A stretch of DNA of 13,167 nt from Acidobacteriota bacterium (GTDB lineage Bacteria > Acidobacteriota > Terriglobia > Acidiferrales > UBA7541), in assembly GCA_003133505.1 (NCBI GenBank), contig PKXT01000001.1, positions 37,167 through 50,333 on the forward strand, read 5' to 3'. The stretch's first letter is position 1; the number at the start of each line of letters is the position of its first letter. The notes beneath the pieces were generated by a model. It did not search any database. It was given only the letters and a program-made list of their open reading frames with translations, and was not told where the DNA came from. This document shows, piece after piece, positions 6,990 through 13,167 of the stretch. The position numbers and the translations under genes are program-made.

Positions 6990-8294
6990 TCAGTAGCTTT
7001 GGATAATCCTCTGAATATCGCTGAACATTGCCAGAACCGTAAGTCCTAAGAGAAAAATTACACTTACTTGCACGAAACGCTGCCTCACCACCAGGCTGAT
7101 ATCCCGCCGAAATGCGCCTTCAATCGCCAGCATCAAAACTTGGCCTCCATCCAGAATCGGGATCGGGAGCAAATTTAAGAGGCCCAGGTTCAGACTGATT
7201 AGCGCCATGAGGTCGAGGTATTCCGCCGGCCCGTGCGACGCAGCTTGTCCGGATTCCCGCGCGATTCCAACCACTCCCTGCAGCTCACGAATCGAAATCA
7301 GACTGGAAAAAAGGCCGCGAAAAACACCGGCGATTTCCTTCACGCATAGAAAGGTCACCAAAACCGCTACGCGCCCCGACATCAAAAATCCTTGCCGGTG
7401 ATATATATTCTTGACTTTGGGGGTAGCTCCAAGTTGTTCGTCACCCGTTCGGCTGTCTGCCGGTTCGCTGATATGAAGCGGCACGGTTTTCCGCCCGCGC
7501 AGCACCACGATCACCGGATACGGCGCGCTCGACTCGCGAACCATATCGACAAACTGAGGCCATGTTACCAGTGCGTCTCCGTCCACCGACTTCACTAGGT
7601 CCCCCGCTTTCAGGCCGGCCTTCGACGCCGGTGAATTCGCGGTAACCGAATCCACACGCGGCTGCACGAGCGGATAGCCAAGATAGCTCGTATCGTTCGC
7701 ATCTTTTTGTACGGTGACCGTGACACGAATTCCATTGCGGATTACGACCAGACGTATGTCAGATCCTGCTTTCGCCTTTGCTGCTTGCGCCAACACAGCG
7801 TCCCAACTTGGCGTGTTCACTCCATCCACCTGCGTAATCACGTCGCCTGCGTGGATATCAGAGGTTTGCGATTCTTCTGCCACCGCTGCAACGCTGGCCG
7901 CACGTGTAAGATACGCAGGATAGGGCAATCCGACCAGCCAGAAGCTGGCCCAGAATAGAAGCACGGCCATCACCAGATTCATCGCTGGACCTGCCAGCGC
8001 GATCACCACGCGTTGCAAGCGAGTCTTGGAAAGATATTCATCCGCCGCGCCAGTTCGCGGCTTAGAGAGACTGTCCCCGGCCATCCTTACATATCCGCCG
8101 AACGGCAAAGCACTCAGGCGGTATTCGGTATCTCCGCGTTTCCAATGCATTAGTCGCGGGCCAAAACCCAGAGAGAACACCTCCACACGCACTCCAAATA
8201 GCCTCGCCGCTGCGAAATGTCCCCATTCATGAAGCAGCACCAGGAAACAGAGCATCACAGTAAAGGAGGCAGCAGCAATCAGAAACGTGCTCAT
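6990..8294 (-). CDS. rseP: Site-2 intramembrane zinc metalloprotease RseP
   Basis: A 434-residue M50B-family protease, close in length to E. coli RseP (450). The zinc-binding motif HEWGH is at 22-26 in TM1, with E23 the catalytic base. The third zinc ligand is D372 in NLLPIPILDGG (364-374). PFGGYVRMAGD (64-74) is the usual membrane re-entrant region. Two PDZ domains lie between TM2 and TM3, at about 125-195 and 203-268 (AGLKAGDLVKSVDG in the second). The enzyme cuts membrane-bound anti-sigma factors after a first periplasmic cleavage, and may clear leftover signal peptides. All catalytic residues are present. An ATG with a GAGGAAG sequence about 11 bases upstream supports this start. The usual neighbours (dxr, cdsA, uppS, bamA) are absent, so this may be a relocated gene or a second copy. 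Confidence 0.92.
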   Translation of the reverse strand: MSTFLIAAASFTVMLCFLVLLHEWGHFAAARLFGVRVEVFSLGFGPRLMHWKRGDTEYRLSALPFGGYVRMAGDSLSKPRTGAADEYLSKTRLQRVVIALAGPAMNLVMAVLLFWASFWLVGLPYPAYLTRAASVAAVAEESQTSDIHAGDVITQVDGVNTPSWDAVLAQAAKAKAGSDIRLVVIRNGIRVTVTVQKDANDTSYLGYPLVQPRVDSVTANSPASKAGLKAGDLVKSVDGDALVTWPQFVDMVRESSAPYPVIVVLRGRKTVPLHISEPADSRTGDEQLGATPKVKNIYHRQGFLMSGRVAVLVTFLCVKEIAGVFRGLFSSLISIRELQGVVGIARESGQAASHGPAEYLDLMALISLNLGLLNLLPIPILDGGQVLMLAIEGAFRRDISLVVRQRFVQVSVIFLLGLTVLAMFSDIQRIIQSY

Positions 8295-8874
8295 ACTTGT
8301 TTACTCTTCCTCAGTCCGTTCCCATTAAGAATTTCAAGAGGATTCTGCGAAACGTGCCGGGCACATTCTCGATTCACGAAGGCACCGAGTCTCTTATTGC
8401 GAGTCGGTACGAAACAGTAGCGTGAACACTTTAGTGCCCAGTCACACCCAACAATCAAAATATCCGAATTGAGTTTCGTCCCCGGTCCCGAGAAAAGACC
8501 ATCTCCGAGAGGTTTTCCCCCTGGCATTCATCAAAGCGCCGGATGGCCTGCACATGCAATTCCACTGCACGTTGCCTGACACGAAATCGGTACTGACCAG
8601 GTTACCTGGAAATGATTGAGCCGATTCTGACAGATGCGCTTGCAACCAAGAACCCGGAATTATCCGCTTCGCCGACCGACCGAATGTACCCTAAACGACG
8701 TCCGGAGGCCGATAAAGTGTAACCAAGCGGAGACGATTATCCTCTCTACTCCCCCGAATAGCATCCTGATAACTAAAGACTTACTTATCTCGCTACTTTG
8801 GCCCAGCCTTTGCTTCTCCTAGACCGAGCTATTCTGCCGAGTTATTGATGTTTGGTTCCAGGGAGAATCATCGC
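8295..8874. other. 580-base divergent intergenic region without a convincing gene
   Basis: This lies between rseP (leftward) and the SBBP gene (rightward) and should hold both promoters, but no well-matched -35/-10 pair was found for either. It contains a 13-base palindrome, CCAGGTTACCTGG at 8597-8609, that could be an operator. A short stem, GGTC at 8484-8487 with GACC at 8497-8500, is also present. Small open frames here lack ribosome binding sites and recognisable sequence. No tRNA or known riboswitch motif was seen. Confidence 0.4.
8860..8866 (+). promoter_or_regulatory. Ribosome binding site that sets the SBBP gene start
   Basis: AGGGAGA lies eight bases before the ATG at 8875. The longer open frame begins with a TTG at 8845 that has no such site, and only the ATG start places a basic n-region and hydrophobic stretch at the N-terminus. 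The ATG is therefore preferred. Confidence 0.7.
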
Positions 8875-11800
8875 ATGCGTAAATTCTTGTTGAGCGTAAG
8901 GCTTGCCTTGTGTCTCGCCGGAAGCCTATTGGCCGTGCACTACCACGCCATGCACTTTGGCAAAAATACCGGATTAAGGAAGGCCGCCCCAATTTCCGCT
9001 GCGCATGCCTCCATGCAGTACGGCAAATTGCCTTTGGCATTCGAACCGAATCTGGGCCAGTCCAATGGGCAAGCCAAGTACTTGGCGCATGGTGATGGTT
9101 ACTCTCTTTTCCTCGCTTCAAATGAAGCGGTACTCGTTCTGGGACAATCCTCGAAAAATAAGTCCGGCGTCCACGCGCAGTCCAATGTACTTCGCATGCA
9201 ACTTGTGGGCGCAAATCAGGCCGCCTTGTTTTCAGCGATTGACGAGCTGCCCGGCAAAGCCAATTATTTTCTCGGGCGAAATCCCGAGGGGTGGCATACC
9301 AATGTCCCAACCTACCGGAAAATTGCGGAACGCGGAATTTACTCTGGCGTAGATCTGCTTTACTACGGAACGCAGCGCCAGCTTGAATATGATTTTGTCG
9401 TTGCTCCGGAAGCCGACCCCGCACCAATCCGCCTCGCAATACAAGGCGGCCAAAATCTGCGCATCGACGGTCAAGGCGAGCTCGTCGTGGCAACCTCCGG
9501 CGGCGATGTTCTCCTGCGCAAGCCCGTCGCGTATCAAAACGCAGGCGCGGAAAAACAGATGGTCCCAGCTAATTATGCGCTCGACGGAAATAACGAAGTG
9601 CGCTTCGAGATCGGCGCCTACGACCGCAATCGCCCGCTGATCATCGACCCCATTCTCGCGTACTCCACATACTTAGGCGGCAGCAATATCGACGGCGCTA
9701 ACGCAATTGCGGTGGCCTCAGATGATACCGTGTTCGTCACTGGCGGAACGTTTTCAACTGACTTCCCTACCGCGCACCCTCTTCAGCCGAATCATGGCGG
9801 TCCAGACGATGTTTATCGCGATGCCTTCGTTACGAAGTTCAGCGCCGATGGTTCGACGCTTCTCTACTCCACATATCTTGGCGGTTCAAATGAGGACGTC
9901 GCAAACGGTATCGCGGTGGACAGCGCGGGAGATGCGTATATCACTGGTACCACCGAATCGCCTGACTTTCCAGTCCCTAGTACCGGCCAAACGTTTAATC
10001 CGCTGTGCGGAGGCGACGGCAAGTGCGGTGCTTCCTATAATCCCTCAGGTTTTATTGTCCCGAATGCCTTTGTCGTGAAACTCAATCCGGCGGGTTCGGC
10101 TATTTTGTATTCCGGCTTTCTCGGAAATTACGAATACGTATATGGCCAGGCGATTGCCGTCGATGCAAATCAACTAGCCTATGTTACCGGGAAGGTTGGT
10201 CCAAATATCACTCCAACGGTTACGATTACACCGCCCAACACCAACCCAGCGCCGTTTCCCATAACAACAAATGCAGCGCAGCCCACATTTGCCGGCAGTG
10301 GTTATGACGCGTTTGTCACGGTGATCAGCTCTATCGGCGACAGCTATCTTTATTCGACTTATCTCGGCGGCGGCCAAGAGACGGGATACGGAATCGCCGT
10401 AGATAAGAACGCAGACGCATACGTAACCGGGCTTACGAATTCCACAGGATTTCCAGTGACAGCCGGGGCCTTCCAGAGCACCTACGCAGGAGCGGGCGAC
10501 GCATTCTTCGCGGAAATAAACACGAATGCATCCGGAGCCGCGGGCTTGGTCTATTCAACCTTTCTCGGTGGTACGGGACTTGACCAAGGCAATAGCATCG
10601 CGGTCGATTCGAGACCAACGTCGTGTACTGTCCTCGCCCCGAGCGGCACTGCCTGCAACGCCTACATAGCTGGTGGCACGGGATCTTCGGGACTTGGTGC
10701 CAGTGCGATGCAGGCGAATTGCGCCTTGGACTCAAAAAGCCCGCCGCAGTGTGAAGGCGACGCCTTTGTCGCGGAGTTCAATCCGAACTTGAGTGGCGCG
10801 GCCTCGCGCGTGTTCTTTACTTACCTCGGCGGCTCGCTTGCTGACACGGCCGCGGGCATTGCGCTAGACCAAACTGCAAATATGTACGTAACGGGTTCGA
10901 CGGTCTCTACAAACTTCCCCGTTTGCGCAACGCCACTTCCGGCAGCTTGCGCAGCAACAGCGGGTCCCGCCTTCCAAGCGACTTATGGCGGCGGAAATGA
11001 TGACGCCTTCGTTGCGAAGATAGATGCAACCACGTTAACACTAGACTATTCGAGCTATCTCGGCGGTACTGATACCGATAATGTGTATGGCATTGCGGTC
11101 GATACTTCCGGCTCCGCATACGTCGCGGGCCAAACCTGCTCCACGAACTTCCCTGTTTCGAACCCCGAGCAGATTACTCCTGGCGGCGATTGCGATGCAT
11201 TTGTCTCCAAGGTAACCATCCTCAACGGTATTCAACTCAATCCATCGTCGCTTGTTTTCCCGGCGCAGAGCTTAGGTACTACCAGCGCGCCGGAAACCGT
11301 GACCATTACGAATGGCGACAACACCCTCACCGGCTTGACCGTGGGAGCGCCAACAGGACCGAATTCAGGAGACTTCGCGCAAACGACAAATTGCCCCAGT
11401 ACACTCGCTCCCGGCGCGCAGTGTACCGTTACCGTTACGTTTACTCCAACAACCACGGGAGTCGGCACGGCCAGTATTCTGTTGACCGACAGCGCGCCCG
11501 GCAGTCCCCAATCCATAAACCTGACCGGCACCACTTCCTCGCTGACCCTTTCCGCTTCCAGCCTCAGCTTCGGCTCGGTACCGGTGGGAACCACTTCCGC
11601 GCCGCAGACGTTAACCGCAACCAACGAAGGCTCCACTGCGCTGACATTTACCAGCATCACAGCCAGCGGCGATTTCGCCGAGACTGACAGTTGCACCAAA
11701 GCGCCGATACAACCGACAACCGGCTGCACGATTAATGTGACCTATTCACCCACGGCTGCGGAATCCAGCGTGGGTTCGCTTACTCTCAACGACAATGCGC

Positions 11801-12378
11801 CCGGAAGCCCGCAGGTCGTCTTGCTGAGTGGAAGCTCCACAGTGCAGGAATTCTCGATTTCTGCTGTCTCGCCTACGGCAACGGTCCCGGCTGGAAAGTC
11901 GGCGTTTTACACTCTTTCGATTACCCCTATCGCTGGGTTCAGTCAGCCGGTGAATCTCAGCTGCAGTGGGCTTCCTTTCGGAGCAAACTGCTCGGCATCG
12001 CAGAATCCGGTCATTATAAGCGGGACGGCAGCGACACAGGTCACGTTGATCATCAGCACGGCTTCGCGCACTTTTCTGCCGCCAAGCCCTGGCATGAGAG
12101 TGACTCCCGGAGCTGGTAATAGCGAACGGCTGCTTCTGCTCTGGCTCGTCGCTTTCATCGCTCTTTTTATGCTGACGACCTTGCGAAAGTTCAGACACCT
12201 TCGAGCAACGTTCGCATTGGCATTCGTCGCTAGCGTGATCGTATTCACAGTGGCGTGTAACGGTGGAACCGCGAAGGGCAACCCGCCCGGCACGCCCGCG
12301 GGAAATTACCCGATCGTCGTAACGGGCACCTCCGGGTCCGCCTCGCAGTCCACGACGCTCAATTTGCAGGTTAACTAA
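8875..12378 (+). CDS. Giant secreted SBBP beta-propeller protein with ASH and Ig-like domains
   Basis: 1167 residues from the ATG. The N-terminus (MRKFLLSV, then LALCLAGSLLAV) looks like a signal peptide or anchor without a clear cleavage site. A DUF7948-like domain follows at about 50-257 (FEPNLGQSNGQAKYLA to RPLIIDPILAYS). Next are seven SBBP units beginning near residues 263, 331, 412, 493, 560, 647 and 725, each opening with YSTYLGG-like sequence and containing AYVTG and DAFVxK-like motifs. Seven units fit one closed beta-propeller. Two choice-of-anchor-D/ASH-like domains follow at about 785-885 and 887-987, both with GTTSAP and APGSPQ motifs. The last module, an Ig-like domain (about 990-1167), is interrupted by two membrane segments (about 1083-1103 and 1111-1127) joined by a basic loop (RKFRHLR) and ending in VACNGG. 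The protein is probably on the cell surface or exported; its function is unknown, and adhesion or binding is only a guess. Confidence 0.87.
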   Translation: MRKFLLSVRLALCLAGSLLAVHYHAMHFGKNTGLRKAAPISAAHASMQYGKLPLAFEPNLGQSNGQAKYLAHGDGYSLFLASNEAVLVLGQSSKNKSGVHAQSNVLRMQLVGANQAALFSAIDELPGKANYFLGRNPEGWHTNVPTYRKIAERGIYSGVDLLYYGTQRQLEYDFVVAPEADPAPIRLAIQGGQNLRIDGQGELVVATSGGDVLLRKPVAYQNAGAEKQMVPANYALDGNNEVRFEIGAYDRNRPLIIDPILAYSTYLGGSNIDGANAIAVASDDTVFVTGGTFSTDFPTAHPLQPNHGGPDDVYRDAFVTKFSADGSTLLYSTYLGGSNEDVANGIAVDSAGDAYITGTTESPDFPVPSTGQTFNPLCGGDGKCGASYNPSGFIVPNAFVVKLNPAGSAILYSGFLGNYEYVYGQAIAVDANQLAYVTGKVGPNITPTVTITPPNTNPAPFPITTNAAQPTFAGSGYDAFVTVISSIGDSYLYSTYLGGGQETGYGIAVDKNADAYVTGLTNSTGFPVTAGAFQSTYAGAGDAFFAEINTNASGAAGLVYSTFLGGTGLDQGNSIAVDSRPTSCTVLAPSGTACNAYIAGGTGSSGLGASAMQANCALDSKSPPQCEGDAFVAEFNPNLSGAASRVFFTYLGGSLADTAAGIALDQTANMYVTGSTVSTNFPVCATPLPAACAATAGPAFQATYGGGNDDAFVAKIDATTLTLDYSSYLGGTDTDNVYGIAVDTSGSAYVAGQTCSTNFPVSNPEQITPGGDCDAFVSKVTILNGIQLNPSSLVFPAQSLGTTSAPETVTITNGDNTLTGLTVGAPTGPNSGDFAQTTNCPSTLAPGAQCTVTVTFTPTTTGVGTASILLTDSAPGSPQSINLTGTTSSLTLSASSLSFGSVPVGTTSAPQTLTATNEGSTALTFTSITASGDFAETDSCTKAPIQPTTGCTINVTYSPTAAESSVGSLTLNDNAPGSPQVVLLSGSSTVQEFSISAVSPTATVPAGKSAFYTLSITPIAGFSQPVNLSCSGLPFGANCSASQNPVIISGTAATQVTLIISTASRTFLPPSPGMRVTPGAGNSERLLLLWLVAFIALFMLTTLRKFRHLRATFALAFVASVIVFTVACNGGTAKGNPPGTPAGNYPIVVTGTSGSASQSTTLNLQVN

Positions 12379-12475
12379 CACGTCGTCTCGAACGAGCCCA
12401 CGGTCTCATTCGTGCCTTAAGTGTATTAAGTTTGTTTGACGCGATCGCACGCGACGCGCAGAGGAGAGTTACTCA
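12379..12475 (+). other. Gap between the SBBP gene and the beta-barrel gene
   Basis: A 97-base spacer with an inverted repeat, CTTAA at 12416-12420 and TTAAG at 12426-12430. A strong Shine-Dalgarno, GAGGAG at 12461-12466, lies nine bases before the next ATG. No clear terminator or promoter was found, so the two genes may be co-transcribed. Confidence 0.35.
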
Positions 12476-13003
12476 ATGAAGCGAGTCCTATGGCTCATTC
12501 CAGCAGTGTTGCTGTTATGTGTCGCTACCAGGGCGCAGTACACGCCTGCTTGGGAAGCCGAAGGCGGCTATTCGTTTTTGAGGGCTAATATTAACGGTAC
12601 GAGCTTCAACCTCAATGGCGGTGGCGGCTCGCTAACGGAAAACTTGAATGACTGGTTCGGCGGAAGATTAGAGGTCAACGCCTTCGGCGGAAGCTACGCG
12701 GGCACGAACGTAACGGCCCAAACGTTCACGTACGGCCCGGTGTTTAGCTATCGAAGATTTGATCGCTTAACGCCCTTTGCTAATGTTCAGTTAGGAGCTG
12801 TGCACGCGAGCCAGGGTTACCTTGGTATTTCCGAGTCGGCATTCAAATTCGCTATGTCTGCTGGCGGAGGCGCGGACCTTGCTTTGAACGATAGAGTTGC
12901 CGTCCGGCTGCAGGGAGATTACTTGATGACCCGATTCCTAGACGCGCGTCAGGACAATATCCAATTAACGGCTGGTCTCGTCATTCGTATCGGTAGAAAA
13001 TAA
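12476..13003 (+). CDS. Small outer-membrane beta-barrel protein
   Basis: 175 residues. A signal peptide is clear: basic MKR, then a hydrophobic core (VLWLIPAVLLLCVA), with a likely cleavage after ARA at about residue 20. The mature part of about 155 residues alternates aromatic and small polar residues (WEAEGGYSFLRANI, TFTYGPVFSYRRF, LTPFANVQLGAVH, GGGADLALNDRVAVRLQGDYL, LTAGLVIRIG), the pattern of an eight-strand OmpA/OmpX-like barrel. It ends in IGRK rather than the terminal aromatic seen in many proteobacterial porins. A strong GAGGAG site supports the start. It follows the SBBP gene on the same strand, so the two may be expressed together; a specific role is not known. Confidence 0.8.
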   Translation: MKRVLWLIPAVLLLCVATRAQYTPAWEAEGGYSFLRANINGTSFNLNGGGGSLTENLNDWFGGRLEVNAFGGSYAGTNVTAQTFTYGPVFSYRRFDRLTPFANVQLGAVHASQGYLGISESAFKFAMSAGGGADLALNDRVAVRLQGDYLMTRFLDARQDNIQLTAGLVIRIGRK

Positions 13004-13167
13004 CGACGACTCTCCACGGTACCTGATTCGTCCTCCGGGCGTCGGCCTTTCCCCACGTGGTTCTCTGTACCTCCGCAGTTGCCTGCTCAATTTTCGTATG
13101 TTTTCCTCCGTGCAGGGCGAGGAATTTAGGTAATCTTCGAGGCTCTACCGACGTCTCCAGTCCGAAT
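13004..13167. other. Right-edge region with no recognised feature
   Basis: 164 bases after the beta-barrel gene. No open frame with a start and ribosome binding site, no hairpin followed by a T-run and no RNA motif was recognised. The next gene presumably starts beyond the window. Confidence 0.4.

Noticed and set aside
8291..8527. 78-residue minus-strand open frame ending in an ATGA overlap with the rseP start
   Set aside because: The overlap looks like a coupled gene, but there is no ribosome binding site before its ATG, no resemblance to dxr or any family I know, and the composition looks like translated non-coding DNA.
8634..8822. 62-residue plus-strand open frame in the divergent region
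   Set aside because: No ribosome binding site, no recognisable domain, and a sequence typical of a chance open frame.
8819..9493. 224-residue minus-strand open frame over the start of the SBBP gene
   Set aside because: Arg-rich antisense shadow of the DUF7948-like region, with no family resemblance.
11232..11729. 165-residue minus-strand open frame inside the SBBP gene
   Set aside because: It is the shadow of the repetitive Thr/Ser/Gly-rich ASH domains, whose codon pattern keeps the opposite strand open.
12226..12264. VFTVACNGG read as the lipobox of a separate lipoprotein
   Set aside because: It is in frame deep inside the SBBP protein, position -3 is Thr rather than Leu/Val/Ile, and no start codon with a ribosome binding site precedes it. 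It is treated as part of the inserted hairpin instead.
11746..12381. 211-residue minus-strand open frame at the 3' end of the SBBP gene
   Set aside because: Arg/Ser-rich low-complexity product antisense to a well-supported coding region, with no domain.

Overview
The window looks like a piece of an Acidobacteriota chromosome (inference). The clue is the combination of a very long secreted protein built from a DUF7948-type N-domain, SBBP beta-propeller repeats, two choice-of-anchor-D (ASH-like) domains and a C-terminal Ig-like module interrupted by a membrane hairpin, with TPR/GT-C membrane proteins nearby. Base composition is moderate, a little above half G+C. No tRNA, rRNA, CRISPR array or intact transposase was seen.

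Layout. 1-263: short direct repeats and a truncated DUF5681 protein, probably the remnant of a mobile element. 307-1714: a good sigma70-type promoter, a structured leader and an ABC-2/NatB-type permease with no ATPase gene beside it. 1892-3358: a multi-spanning GT-C (family 39-like) glycosyltransferase followed by a strong hairpin. 3612-4678: a translationally coupled pair, a DPM1-like GT2 glycosyltransferase and a DUF2304 membrane protein. 4718-6823 (minus): a TMTC-like GT-C membrane protein with C-terminal TPRs, converging on the DUF2304 gene. 6990-8294 (minus): the site-2 protease RseP. 8295-8874: a 580-base divergent intergenic region. 8875-12378: the giant SBBP propeller protein. 12476-13003: a small outer-membrane beta-barrel protein. 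The last 164 bases hold nothing recognisable.

How the genes may work together. The GT2/DUF2304 pair has the form of a polyprenyl-phosphate-sugar synthase with its membrane partner. The two flanking GT-C proteins have the form of transferases that use such lipid-linked sugars outside the cytoplasmic membrane. This suggests a small envelope-glycosylation locus; the sugar and acceptor cannot be read from sequence. RseP, the secreted propeller protein and the beta-barrel protein are also envelope functions, but no direct link between them is shown. No clearly new defence or mobile system was found. The most unusual items are the membrane hairpin inserted into the Ig-like domain of the propeller protein, the exactly seven-unit propeller, and the compact glycosylation set.
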